A DNA stretch of 64,000 nt, taken from positions 12,093,501 through 12,157,500 of the forward strand of contig CM065184.1 of NCBI GenBank assembly GCA_033026295.1. The letters run 5' to 3'. The notes beneath the pieces were generated by a model. The model was not told the origin of the DNA. It saw only the letters and a list, made by a program, of their open reading frames with translations, and did no database searches. This DNA is from Channa striata (taxonomy: Eukaryota > Chordata > Actinopteri > Anabantiformes > Channidae). This document shows, in pieces, positions 21,601-36,600 of the stretch (positions are counted from its first letter, which is position 1; each line of letters opens with the position of its first letter). A program made the translations under genes and the position numbers.

Positions 21601-24600
21601 TTTCGAAATAGAAAGTGACTGCTTTGTGTTTTACTTTTGTTCAGCTGCTGATGCCATCCCTGAACTCAGACAGTGCAACTTTCAAGGTTTAACCCTTAGC
21701 AAGAATGGTTTGATCGCTGTAGAAAAGGTACAACCATATAAACCGTATTACAACATCTAACAGCTTGGTCACTTGGTGTGACACCATCAAGATTCACTTA
21801 AGCTTAGTACATAAATCTTTTTATTCTGACAGTCTGTATTCTGAATTGCAATATCGGGATTTCTCTGTTTTTTCAAGGTAAAATAACTTCTAAATTTCCC
21901 CTTTTTTACAGGAAAGTTTAATGCACTGTCTGCAAATCAAAGGGACACTCATAAGCATCACAAAAACATGGCAGCTGGAAGGACCTGTATCAGCTCTAAC
22001 ATATTCTCCTGACTATGAATTACTACTTTTATCGTCTAATACAGTAAGTACTGAAATATAGCACTTTGTGTCATATAATAAAATGTTAATTTAGAGACAA
22101 GATGTACACTGCCAGTCAAACGTTTGGACATACCTACTCATGTAATGGTTTTTCTTTGTTTTCATGACTATTTAAATTGTAGATTCTCACTGAAGGCATC
22201 AAAGCTATGAACGGACACATATGGAATTATGTAGTGAAGAAAGTGTAAATTAACTGAAAACATGTTATATTTTTGATTCTTTAAAATAGCCACCCTTTGC
22301 TTGTCACACTCTTGGCTTCTCCCGATGAGCTTCATGAGGTAGTCACCTGAAAGGGTTTTCACTTCACAGGTGTGGCCTTGTCAGGGTTTATTGTGGAATT
22401 TCTTGCCTTAATTGGGTTGGGACCATCAGTTGTGTTGCAGAAGTGATGCAGAAATGCCAAGGTGTGTCCAAACATTTGACTGGTAGTGTATGGTGTGAAA
22501 ATTAAAAACATAAGGCTTTCTGTTTTTTAGGGGCCAATGTACATGTTGAATCCAGCCCAGTCAGACAAAATTGTGAAGGTTGTGGATGTTCTCAGAGGCA
22601 ACTTTGTAGCTGCTGCTTTTTTGCCCAACACCGAGAACATTTCTGTGGTAAAACACATTAGTCACAATTTGTATTTTTGTGTGATGGCAAGTGTAAGTTT
22701 GGTTAATGTCTCTTAATAAGAAGTGATGGTTGTGTGTTTACTGCGGATTACAGTTTGTAAGGGGTCCTGGAGATTTGCAGCTGTGTTCTGCAGATGGCGT
22801 TCACCTCGGTTCTTTGTGTCTTCAGGCTGAGGTCAGACTCACCAAATATGAACAATATGAACAAATCAGCAGTACCACATACGTATATACTTTGAGCATG
22901 TGAAATTACTTTCAGCTACAAGTCTCAAGTAAACAAACCATATAAAAGTTGCAATCTGTGTTTAGGTAACAAGTCTGGCCTGCTGTCCTATTGCACAATA
23001 TGCAGCTGTAGGAACCGCTTCAGGAAGTGTTCTCTTTATTGACCTGAACAAGACACAGCAGCCTCGCCTGGTGCACCAGGTTAATCTCTACCACACTCCT
23101 GTGGATCATCTAGTGCAAGTATCCCCATCCCTGTAATGACACACAAAATATTATCCTTCGCTTAAAAAGTACATGTCTGAGGATACGTGTGGCAATTTGA
23201 CACAGAGAGTGTCTGTGTATGCACGTTTAGATTTATATTGTTATTTTTATAAGATACTGCTTTAAGCCAATGGCTCTTTGAGGTTTAGAACTGGGTTTTT
23301 AAATGTGTGTTTCTATTTTTACAGTTTTGATCACGAGGGTCACTACCTTGTCACTGGTGCATCAGATTCGCATATGTTTGTGCTAGATGCAAAGCCATCA
23401 AAGAGATTTTCAGTCATAGGATACACAGGTATACAATCATTTTACATTTTCCAATCAATTAGACACTTCTTATCTTTACATAAACAAACACTGTCCATAT
23501 CAGTGCCACTGTGGTCTTAGCTTAGAATCAATATTTGACACATATTAGTATTTGACACATATATGAATAATTGATCTATTACTCTAACACTGTATTTAAC
23601 AAACAACATACTGGTCCTTTTTTTGTTTATGTTAAAATAGAGACAGCAAGATCAAGCTTAATCCTTATACCATGTGGATTCTTTTTCCAGTTGTTCCAGG
23701 AGCGATTTTGTCACTTTCCACTCATTGTGTGAGGGACTGTGAGCAGGTTCAAGTTCTTGCACTGTGCAGTGGTCCAGAGTACACCAGTCCCGATGGTAAC
23801 CTGCTCACACTGCTCACTCTGCCTACAAGGGACCTTGCAGGTACAACAGTAATGAAAGAGATGAATTTACTAATTATTCTCATGATTTTATTCCAGTTAG
23901 AGCATTTTGGAAATTTGTCAGAATCCGCAACGTAAATACAAGCCATTTTTAAATGATGTGGTTTACATTCACAGGGGAGCAAATAATAGATTAGGGTATA
24001 GATTTCATTACTTAACTGAGTAGTGGGGATAATAGCAAATAGGTGGGTTCATTTCTGACATTTATTAGCTCGTGGTGATAGTGAGGTTAGAAAGGTCAGC
24101 TGCAGACGTGAAAGGAGTAAAAAACCTTTTATGCATCTTTAAGGACTTTAAGTGGCACCAAATGAAATATCTGTAGTAGAGGTTAGGCTCACAAGATGAT
24201 AAGTTAGAAGTTGTATATGTTTATTATGAGCTGTAAATATCTGCATTTTACTTAGCTCCAGTTTGCCTACTAAATTTGTCATTATAGGCTGGAAATACTA
24301 TTAGTCCTTCAAGAAGATTTAATCCACTGATTAAGGTTTAATCCACTGATCATTATTAGGGTGTAAATTATATCATTGCAAAAGTTTGCATACACCTTAA
24401 TGGAATGTTCTTTAATACCGTGACATAATATGTCAAAATTTATCTCTTAGGACTCAAATGCAGAACTCCCGAGGCAGTCCAGTGTGCTTATAACAGGGGT
24501 TTATATACATACACACTCTTACACGAACAATTAAAACTTTATTAAGATATTCACTATAAGCATGAACAATGAACTTGATATTAACATGAACAAGGAAACT

Positions 24601-27600
24601 TGGTAAGTACGCCCATGTCTAGGGTAACTTGATTTGGTTTATGTGCAAGGTTATACTGCAGGAGGAGGCAGTCTTAGGCGCCATGTAAAATTCATTGAAA
24701 ATAACATAAGCATAATGTACCTTAAGTAAAGAGAAATAATATTAGGTAAATTAATGGCTAAGTAGCAGTATAGAAAAGAGAACGACCATTAAGGACTGTG
24801 GTATAGAGCTCCAGATGATGCAGACCAGACATGAAAGGGTTGAAATCCCAACAAAGACTGTCTGCAAACAAGGAGCTTACGTGTTGGTGACTCTTGTGGT
24901 CATTGTAAAACTGGTGTGTCAGTCCAAGATGTGGATTATGACATATATGTCTTTCCTTTGCCTTCAAAACCTCCTCCAACCCCATGGCAATAGTGAAAAG
25001 TCGGCTGTAAGCGTGAGAGGAGTGATTTTGAAACACTAAACAGAAGATAAGATGTTTTTTAAAACGGGCAACTAATAAATCATCTGTAGCTAAGGTAAAG
25101 TTTATGAGGTAATAAGTTAAATATGTTCAATACAAGCAATTATAATGGTGTTGTAGTTTACTGGACTTCACCTTCCCTTCTAGACTTATTATTATAAAGC
25201 TGGAAATGTCGTTATTCATTCAAGAAGAGGGTTTAACATAACAAGACAATTTAATTCAAACATTTAGACGTGCTGTCACAAGCACTATTAAAAAGAAATC
25301 ATCCGTGACTCTGCAGCAGTTTATAGCTGAGTGCAAAGCTTTACTTTGAAACGGCTCAAAATATTTTATTTTTCCATCAACAAAATATTCAATGCACGTT
25401 TAGCTGGTACAACTGTTTCTTCATCATCAGAAGCAACACAAATAGTCAAGGAGTTGCACATCATCATCTGATATTGCGCTGCACTTTACACTTTATGCAG
25501 AGCTCCAGTGCTGATGCAGACATACACTCCCAAAACACCAGCCAGTCTCTATCGTGTGTGACTGTTGAAATAGTGGTGCTCTCCTCATAAGCTGTGTTTT
25601 TTCTCAACACACATACCTGTGCAAATTATGACCAAACTTTTTAACTTTGCTTCAAAAAGTTTCAAAATGTATTTGGTTTGTTTACATGCTTTTTAGCATA
25701 TTCCAAGTTTGCTGCCTTATGTTTAAAAGTTATCAATAGTTTCCTGCTGTCGTTTCTGCTGTCAATCCAGACTTGTGCATAGTAAGCATGACTGCGGAGA
25801 TGTGGACTTAACTTCCAGTTGCTTCTAAGGACTTTGTTTCCTGCTGTTTGTTTTCGATTTCAACTACAGACTGTAGTTTCGAGCAAGTTTCGTACCACCT
25901 CCTTCAGTCTTCTAGAGACTTAGTATGTCCATGTTTCTTCCATTGCTGGATATGGTCTCACTTTGGGACTGGTATCCGTGAATGCTTTGAAATATTTCCA
26001 TCTTTTTAAAGGTTTACCAGTATTATTTTGTCACCATTATTTAGTCTAATTTTCTGGTTCATTTTCTAAGATACTAATCATCTTCATCTTCCTTTAAAAA
26101 AAAACAGTAGTTGCCAGTATTTCCTCATGTATGGTGGTGGACAGCTAAGGCATACCAAAGTAAATAATGCCAAAAGCTGATCTTTAGAGATTTTTAAAAA
26201 GTTGCCGTCAGTACATTTGGTTCATGATGTGTATTTGGTTATCATTTATATCATCAATGTTGTTTTTTCCTTTCTCTGTGAAGGCTTTGGACTATGATTG
26301 ATATTACATTGGATATTTTAGTGTTTGTTTGTTTTGTTTAACTGCTGACTTTTTTGTTTCGTTTGGATTTTTCAAAACATTTCTTATAAGCCCGTACAAG
26401 AACACACCCTTTCTTTATACAGCTGCTTAGAAAGCTACTGTGTGTTCAACAAAAGAGACTATGAGTAATTCTCTAGAGGAAAGTGCAAATATTAAGTCGA
26501 AGGTGTGGCAGCAGTTTGAAGTTGTGCTGCACTGGTTATAATAATAATAAAATAAAATAAAGTCTGTTTTCAGGTATAATTTACGTGATAGTAATGTCTA
26601 ATGTCAAAATAACATTTATAAATAACCTTATTGCATGTATATTCTTCATGTCCAGATTGTGTAGACCGGCATGGTTGTCTGTCTTCTCAAGTCCTCAAAG
26701 TGTCCATATATGAAGTGTCTCTTCCACTTCAGTCCTGTGTTCTTGGAGTCAGTGAGGTCTTTGCTTATTGCCAAACGAGGAGAACTCTTCAGAGATTTCA
26801 GCTTCCCCAGGTTTGTCACACCCTAATCCTACAGCAATGTATGATCTCTCTAAACATTAAACAAATAAAATCAGTGCAACATTTGTAAAACATGGAAGTT
26901 TCTTACAAACAGTGGTCTACGGCCTGTGCTCCTAATGGGGGGGGACAATGTACTTTCAGGACACAGACAATCTCTCCAGTGAAAAGATGGTGCAGCTGAT
27001 ACCAGAGCAGGAAGTGAGGGGTCATCCTCTCGGTCCTGTTTCCCTTGTTCTGTCTCCTCATCAGTTGTGGCTGGCGTCTATAGGCCAAGATGGCCTGCTG
27101 CGTATCAGAGAAACTGATTCCATGGTAGAACCTTATTCATGTAAAATATTCAATCATGTTTTTCTTGTCTGCTTTGTCAACAACAATGCTGTTGCTGCTT
27201 CCACAGGAACATTTTATTGAATTACAATCTCACTCATGCCGTCTTGGAGGAGTTCGGTGTGTGTCCTTCTCTGCAGACTGCCAGACACTCCTCACTGCTG
27301 GCTTTGAAGATGGATCTCTTGTGTGTACTAATCTCAGGTAAAACAGCCAGCCTGTCGTGTTAACATAATGCACAGCTGTGAACAGCAGAGGGAGCTCCTG
27401 CTCCCAATAATAATGCCACACACAGTTTGTTGGACTGCACATTAAGTGTTCTTTCCTTTGGCCCACTGGCAGTGAAAGCAAATAGTAAATAAATATAATA
27501 GAAGTTGGGGTTCAGGGGTTGTGACACTAATTTATTGGAAAACAAAGATCCAATAAACTTAAAAGAACAGTTTCGCCACTGAGTTAGATTGTTCTAGATT

Positions 27601-30600
27601 TCCACAGCAGTTGCTTCATCTTGCTTCTCCGTGCTTCTAGTTTGTTCTTTGGTTTTCTTAATTCCTTCCACTTTTTCATTCTCTTAAGCCACAGATAATA
27701 ATAGTCCTGGAATTTTTTTTAATTCTCTTGTTGGTTTGCCATGTGTCTAATCCATTTATTCTTAAGTTTTTGTAAATTCAACAAACCAAAACCAATCATT
27801 AACATTTAGCATTTAGTCAGTTGGCAGACACTTTTATCCAAAGCGACTTACAGAGTAATTCGGCTCACACAAACGATGGCTGCAATGCAAGGGGAGGAAC
27901 TATGAAAAACACTTGTTTATTTCCTTACAATATGATCAACAGAAGTACTTTCATGTATTACAGTCAGTCTCAAAGCTGTTGTCTGCAAAATTCTTTAGTG
28001 AAATATTCCTGTACAACAATTTAAAGAAACTGAGTAATGTATGGTTGTTTTTGTCAACACAAAAACCTCTAGAAGATTATCAGCCTTATCCTTTAGCAAA
28101 CCTAGCTTGGGCTACTTTCATATCTGCCCTAAGTGTACTCTATACATGCACTGGCCACTTTATTAGGTACAGCTGTACAATGTAATGCTTTTTAATACAG
28201 TAGCCCTGCCACAATTTCTACTTTTACAAAGTTATAATTTCTCACTATTAAAGCTTAAACTGTCAGAAAAGTGAAAATTTTACTCGCTGTTTATTATCGA
28301 GGTCATAGTGGCTAGTGGAGTCATTCTGGAGTGCGTTATTGGAAGAAGTGGTCCAAATGTTTTGACCACCTTATTTAAAATCAATTATATTCTCTATTGA
28401 TAATCTATCTACTATCAATGGCTCCAAACAGAGCTAAAGATGAGGATACTGAAAAGATGAACAAAGCTGCTTGGTATAGCCAGTCTCTGGATAATATCTT
28501 CAGAACCAAATTCAGTAAAGAGAATCCTATCCTTATTGACCTGCCTGAGTGGGATGAAGGGTCTTCTGAAAAACCGAACCACAGTGAGGTAGGTCATATT
28601 CTATTATGTTTCAGTAGTAAACTAGTGTATCATGTATCAATAGATTTATATTGTGTTTCAAAATGTAAAAGATTACATGTTTCTTATTATACAAAAAGCT
28701 TGTTACCAGAATATTCCATTATATTGTTATGCATTACATGTATATCTGTGCACAATCTTTGTTGTAGGTCTCCGGTGGAACAGACACTATAGATGTAACA
28801 GAGCAGGATGAGAGTTATAACAGGGGGTCTGCACTGTCCCAGCCCACCTGGCTAGAAAGGAAGCAGAAGGAGGTAAGAGACAAAGATGCTGTCAAATTTG
28901 AGGTGTTCGAATAAGAAGTGGCTAATCTTAACAAACGTTATATAATTCTGTTGTGTGTCTATAGGATTCCAGGTAGAGGATTGCGAAACTGCCCTTTACC
29001 TTGTTCGATATCTTGCTATATCTTGTTCAAAGAGCAGCTGTGTTGGTTTTGGCACACAAATCCATCTCAATTTATCATTACTTATAATGTGCGGAAATAA
29101 ATATTTTAGAAAGTGTTGTACAGATGTAAAACAGATAATTGATTGTAAAACTATATGTAGAGTAGTATGTCAAGCTTCTGACATATACTGAAGGTGTGGC
29201 AGCGTTTTGTGGGTTTTACACCTCATTGACAGTTGCTCATGGCAAACAGACACAATAATTTTAAAACCTAATAGGAATTTCTAACATGAATCACATTTAA
29301 AAATGCTGCATCATGTTGGGTGATGAAGTGAGACCATATAGTATATTTTTTCTACCTCTGTATCAACATTTATTTGTGAAAGTGACATATAAGAGTTGCA
29401 CTGTAATGTGTTCAAAAATGACTCTTGGTTTTATCTCTATATTGAACAGGTTAAAAAAGAAGAGGCTGAGAATTATTCTGAGACAAAGGAGACCCTGAGA
29501 AAAGCCGTCAAAGAGTTACGTGACACTGTGAGTTTTATTACGAATAATTCATAATTTGGTATCAGTATGTTCATTTAGGTTTGTCTCATAAAAAATATGA
29601 CATATTATTTCATAAGGTCCAGGAGATGATGCGTGAGAATGAGAGCCTTCCAGAAATCGAGCGTTTGGAACAGCATGAGTTCAACTTGGATGTTGATGAG
29701 CAGAGGAGACTGGAGGCCATGGTGGAGGAGGAAGCTTCTAGGGTATTCCACACACAAAAACATGAAACAATAAAGCTTTGAAATTCCATTCAAGCCATTA
29801 CGTTAATAGTTGTTAATGTGTTTAAATTGTAGGTGAGAAGTGAAATCGAGTGGGAGATTCTAGCAAAATGTTACCTCCATGATGTCCTCAAGAGAGATTG
29901 CTGGGATTCTATGAAGTTCAAAGGCAGGGCTATTAAGGTAGAATGAGAATTATGCAACAATATGCTAAACAGTTGTTACTTTAATAATTAGAATGTAATG
30001 TTCTGCACATTCTAACTTAAATAATCTCTGGTTGTCAACCGTACTACAGGCCTTTCACTCTGAACAAGAGGTGAAGAATTACACCCTGAAAGAACGATCA
30101 GAAAAAGAGGTGGACGACCTTCACAGGGTTCAGACTATAAGGAAGATTGAAAAGGCTGCTGTAAGCAATAATAATCCAGAAGTCTGAACAATGTTTGATT
30201 TATAATCTGATTCACTCTGCAGAGAGTACCAAAAATGATGAGATATGTTTTAATGTGAAACAGAAGTGTTGCATGCAAATCACAGCAAACTGCTAATCAA
30301 AAGTCTAAAGCTGAAGTAATAAAACCCCCTCAATATGTTGGGTTTTACTCTCTGCATATACATTTTGTGGCAAAACCATTCAAGGCATAACAAGTTTAAT
30401 GCTTGAAAATCATTTTAAGTTTTTAATCATAGTTCTGCATCTGACCTTTTACTGTTGTGACTTTTTAAAATGCTTGAATATGTGCCAGTCCACCAGTGTT
30501 GAAACATCTAGATTCATGGCTATGCGGCCAAAAGCGAGTTGTTACAATAGTTCTTCTCACTGCAATATACTGGGATAAAGTTTATAATCATATGGCCACA

Positions 30601-33600
30601 GGTTCAATACTCAGTATTTATCTCCATCTTTTAGCAGAGCAGCGTAAAGAAAGAGTCCAACACAAAGGAAAAGAAACAAGAGGGGGTGGAAGACCACAAG
30701 GAGAAAAGTGATGCTGAAACTGGAAGTTTCTCTGCTCAGTTAGGATATTCCAATCCTTACCTCTATGATCAGTTCTGCCTGAACACCACAGAACAGAGGA
30801 TCAACCAGATAATTCTGCTACAGGTGGGAACCGGTTATCAACACTGTAAATTCTTATTAGTTGGGCTTATTGAAAAAACCAAGTAAACTGGAATAGGAAT
30901 TGTATTTCTACTTAGAAAAGCCTATAAGTGCAGTACACTTACAATTTAGTGTACACAATTAAAACAACAGTGTACAGTACTTAAACATTTACTCATGGTG
31001 TAATCATAACTCAGTGTGGACTACTCTGAATTCATATATCGAAGAAAGTCATCAAGTCATCTCAACTTGATTGTACTGTGTGTTTACTTTCAAATAACAT
31101 ACTTATTTAAGTCGGGCCAACTAACGCTACATTTCCTATAATTTTGAATGTCTGAGTTGTAGTTACTTGAACAGCAGTTGGATTCACTTATTAAAACCAT
31201 GCAAGCCCATTGCTTAAAAAAATTCAAGTAATGGTTACTCATGTAACTTTAGTATTGAAAACTTTTGTCATACGTGACTTTCAAATTTGGTCAAAGCGTC
31301 TTCAGTCATGGTTTGTTAACCACACCTCGTGCCTGCAAAATGAATGTGCTTTACTATTGTAACAATACTACACTCTTCCACCATATAATGCTATTATATA
31401 CTACACTGCTAAGGTAGATAGACCCTCAGCCTCCCAGTGTTTCCATTAAAAATTTCTTATTTTGTCACGTAGCTGTAATTATCTAGTGCTCAGATCAATC
31501 CCACCATTGCACTGTACCAACAGGAAATACATTTTACTTGCATCCTCACTTCATCCTTTTCGAAAAGCAAAAAAGTTGATTTTCAAATTGCACTGGGTTT
31601 ATGAATTGCACCAGGATGATTTGACCCTATTAATATATACCTTTCTGAGCCTCTTAATATTCGCCTAAAATCCTCCCCAGCAGACTAAGCACCTTTTTGT
31701 AAATTACTGCCTCCAACTGATAAAGTAAAGTCTTTGCATCATTTGTTGTTACTGTAGTTGATTGTTTTAAGTTAGCGTCACTCAAAAACAATGAGTAAAG
31801 AGTTTACTTTCACCCCGCAATTACACCTATCTTACTAGATAAAAACTAGTGAGAACTGCATTTGTTAACTGAGTAAAGTTAACAAAAAAATCTGGGATAG
31901 TATTAATATTGGATTTTACAGTGAACAATGCGGGATCTAGACAAATGATGTTGATGACCTATTAGATTTGCTGAAAACACACAATTGAGCAAATACATTA
32001 TTTCTCTGTCTTTATCCTATTAAAGAATAAATAAAATAAGTGGTTTATAAGAACAGGTGGGCAGCTGAATTATACATTATTGTTGTCTTCAAGATTGCGA
32101 ATAGTATGCTTTATTCAATTTTATTATGTTAATATTTTACTCCACTCCATTTACAGGATGTGATTTATCGTATCAAGACAGCATTTAATACTGAGTTTGA
32201 GGCTGTGCACAAGCAGAAGGTGCAGGAGTTAAATCGTGTGAGGGACAGGAACAGACAAATCAAGGAGATTATGCAGGAGTTGTGCATGAACGAGAAGCTT
32301 TGGGAGCCCAGCCTGTGCAACAGCGAGTGGCCAGAGAGGATGCTCACTGTGGCTGACTCTGAGGTATTTTTCTTCCTTCTGAAACATTTAAGCAGTTGAC
32401 AAAGTTCACATAAAGTTCAATAAACAAAGTGTACATGTTAAGCTGCATTGCGGTTGTCTTTTTTTACTGGAACATGAAATTATATGTGGTCATCATATGG
32501 TATGAGAGGCTTTCCACAGTTTACAAGAGAGATGTCCACCTTTGTTCCACTCTAGATAAAAGCCGAAAAGTACCTCACCCCAGAACAGAAAGCGGAGGAG
32601 GACAGGAAGAAGCTGGAAGAGCAAAGACGTTTAACTGCCAAGGCATGCCGCCATTATAAATGTGTTTTTGTTTTTCAATTCTTGTTTGTTCCTATTTGCA
32701 AATTCTTCAAATACTTTCATATGCAATTACTGTCTCTATGGTTAAGTAATTCTAAATACACTCACACAAAAAAAATCATGGCTCGTCCCTTACTGATAGT
32801 AAATGCAATTAATTATTATTTAATGTAGCTCAGTCACATTAATTATGTTTTTGTTTGTGTGATGCAGGGGGATAAAAGCAGAGAAAGGGCTCTCGATGAC
32901 ATGATGGATGGTGTGCTTGAAGTAAAAAAAGATGACATCTTGCAAATGGTGGGTCAATATTTGTGTTTAACTATTAATGATAATGATATATAATATATTT
33001 ATCTCAGTATTTCATACAAATAATATCCCATATAGCAGAAATATTTTTCCTCTACTACTAAATCAACTATTTGCACATTTGATTTAATACTGTAGACAAA
33101 CACCAGTTAGAAAATAATGGTTTGAGTTTGCTTACAAAAATAGGTTAAAAGCTTGCAAAGATTTGTTATGAGTAAGTTAGTCAGTTGACTTATTTTCAAT
33201 CAATTTATTGTTTTAATCTGTTTTTTCAAGCAAGAATACCAAATATTTCATTTCTTCAGTTTTAAGTTTTTTTTATTTTTCTTCATTACCAATAATCATA
33301 ATCTAATGGTGAAATAAAACAAGTTACAAGTGTAATGGAACTTTGTACAATTCAGGATCACACTTAATGATAGATAATTTGTGTTAAAGGTAAATGTTAG
33401 TTACAAGCCTGACATAAATGTAGTTTTTGGATTTCGATAAAGAATGAAGATGAAGAGTATGCAATGATTTCACTTAGAATGACAAAAAATCTTTTTCAAC
33501 TTCAACAAGAAATGGTTTGACTTGCTGCAGCCAAAAGGAACTAGAAACTCATTAAATGTTACTGCTTTTCCTGTAGGCCAATTATGTCTTAAGTTGTTTT

Positions 33601-36600
33601 TTTTTTTCAGGAATTCTTTTCTAAGCAGTGTCAGTTGAATTAGACAAATCAGCATGAAGGGCACATAGTTTCTTTTGAATTTACTCTGCAGGAAATACCG
33701 CCGCCTGAGTTTGTTTTCACCAAACCTGAGATTCAGTGGAGTGATGAAGAGAAAAAAGTCCATAAAGAGTTTGAAAAGAAAACCAAAGAGTTGAATGAAG
33801 AGAAGGAAAAATTCAAAAAGGTATTATAGCACATGCATTCACAGCCCTGCTTAGATGTGATCAGAAATCTAATTAACTTGTGATAACTTATCATTATAAA
33901 CAATCTGTAAACTTTAAAATTTCAGTTACTGGAAACTGAACTGAAAAAACTCCAGGCAGCCACCAGGGATGCAACCGAAAGGTTTGATGAAACCTTAACT
34001 AGGCTGTTTGAGAAAAAAGTGAAATGTGAAATGGCCATATATCAGGTGAGCCAGCACACACCAGTCTGTGCGCATAAGTCACACATGGACAGACTCACAA
34101 CATACTGAAACGTGAAGCCAGTCTGCATCTTTGCATCGTTGTTCCCTTTTTTTCTAATTTTCACCACACAGGATGAATGGCCTCCATAATTACTCCATAA
34201 TTACGTGATATGATATCTTGCCTGCAACCCTGCACAGGATAAGCGGTTACAGATAATGGACGGATGGATAGTAGCTTGTGTTTGTGACATCTTAAGAAAA
34301 TACAGTTTAATGTTGTTTTTGATCTATTTTACAGGAAGAACTCAAGATTGCCTATCTTGATTATTCAGTCCTCATAGAAAAAGAGATGGTGAATCGAGAG
34401 CTGGAGCTCAAGCTAAAACTTGAGAAAACATTGGCACACAAGGTCAGAAAAGTCCTGCACAGTAATGCTGAAGGAATTTATGACAGATGCTCTTTTTTTT
34501 TTTTTGAGATACCTGAGTGAAGCTTTGCGGTGTCCTTCCAAATTCTAATATACCATCTCCCCATCACATAGGCGTGTTTTGCAAGAGCTAACCTGCACTC
34601 ATTTATTGTGCTCAAAGACTGCCAGTCACTGTTTCCCGTACATGCTGCTCTCTTTTTAACGGCCTGTATTCCTCCGACAGGATAAAATTCTGCAGGAGGT
34701 GAAAAGACAGGAAGAAGAATTACAATTGTTTCAAGAGAGCTATGACACCATTGTAGCTGAAGACAAAGTATGACTGGTGATAAAATATTCAACAAACTGA
34801 AACATTTTAAGCTGTAGATGAATATTCATGCAATTTATTATCCATATCTTCGAAGGTTCTGGATAAAGAATTCAGAAAAGAGTTCTTTGACGTACCAGCC
34901 CATGTCGTTGATCAATTATATAAGCTTTTCAAGCGTAGACCCAGGTTTGTAATTCTTTATAGGTAGAAATTTACATGATTTGATTTGTGCTCAGTTTAAA
35001 AAATACTATAGTTCATGCAAAAACAGCTGCACTCTCGTTAGTGACTGTTTTATGCCTCAGGGTTCAAAAGCTGAAGCCCCAAACTGACAACAGCTCCAGC
35101 CCGTTTAAAGATCAGCGTCTGTGTGGCTCTCAGGCTCCTGATGCACTTGGCAAACTGCTGAAGGCCATGGAGGAGCTGGATGCTCCGAAAAACATACCAG
35201 AAGGCTTGAACCCATCGGTCTGGGAGAGGTTTTGTCTGGTCCGTAGAACAAAAGTGGAGAGTGAGCAAAAGGTGACACGATGACACCGTCAAGTCAAATA
35301 ATAGAAATACAGATGAACATCAAGAGTGTGCTAAAATATTGTATACACAAAGGCATTCTAAACTACACTTTATTAACCAGCATAACGTTATAAACTGGTT
35401 TTTACAATATTCCTAATTGTACTTTTCCATTTACACAGTACATGCAGCTTCTTTGTCCGTGCATAATGTTATAATTCTAATACACCACTGCTGTAATACA
35501 GTCCAGCTAGTAAAATGCTGTGGAAGCTTTACTGAATTGTATTACTTTGCTATGGGCCTAATATATTTGTGCACTAATTGCTGGACTTTGCAGGTAAAAA
35601 TAAATGCTTTGACTCTTGCTGAGATGCAGGCATTCCTGCAGAAGAGGATAAATGAGGATAAAGCTGCTCAACAGGAAATTAGAAACCTCTCTGATGATCT
35701 GGAAAGGTATGACTGTAATAGTTTCATTTACCTTGAATATAGGGAGATAAAAACAAACCCGTGTATTAACACAGAAGGAATGACCTGATAGAGCACCAAA
35801 GTCATACTGTAAGTATTCAATATATTGTTATATTGCGTTATATATTGCAATTTGTCAACTCGGCGCTTAAAAAGTAACAGAAAAGAGTAAAATGAAATGT
35901 ACATAAAAAGTTTTTTGTTTTTTTATTCTGATTTTGCTGTGGCAGAATAAGCAGCCACTGGATTCTGTCTTGCTTTTTTAGTCTGCATAAGGAGAAGAAC
36001 CGGTTCCTGACAGACATTATGGTCCAAGTCCTACTCAAACAAGGCCAGGTGGAAGTTTCATCCACAGATCTGACTCCTGACTACACTGACTCTGTGCTTC
36101 TACACAGGACTGTGGTGGAAGATCTCAACAAAACCATCAGGGTCAGTTGTAGCCTACTACAAGACTCATTTTTCCAAAATAGATTCTTTAAAACAAGGAT
36201 ATATGCACTTGTGGTGGATTTAGATACACCTCTAAATAAACACAAATCTGTGCCTATCAAATGATTATTATCTCATTACCAGATGCTCGGGGAGCGAAAA
36301 ATTGCATCCATGGTGGAGTGCAAAGACTTCCGCAAGGGCAGCATCCAGCTAGAGTGGGAGCACAAGATGATGAGGATGCAGATAGAGGATCTTAACAACA
36401 AGTTGAAAAACATCCAGATGTTACGTCTCACCGAGGAGCAACAGGATGTGAGTTATATGGGGATCCACAGCGCTGTCAAGAAACTGGCTATTAACCTAAA
36501 CATTTTTCATTCTCTAAAAGAAAAATACCAACTTGATTAACCTCAAAAGTATTTTCTAAACAATATTGCTGTAGAATAGTGAACAGAAATTAGGTATATA

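Noticed and set aside
23941..23990. Possible cfap43 exon after the acceptor near 23976
   Set aside because: In the required phase it meets a TAA after two codons; the exon at 26656 continues the family sequence correctly.
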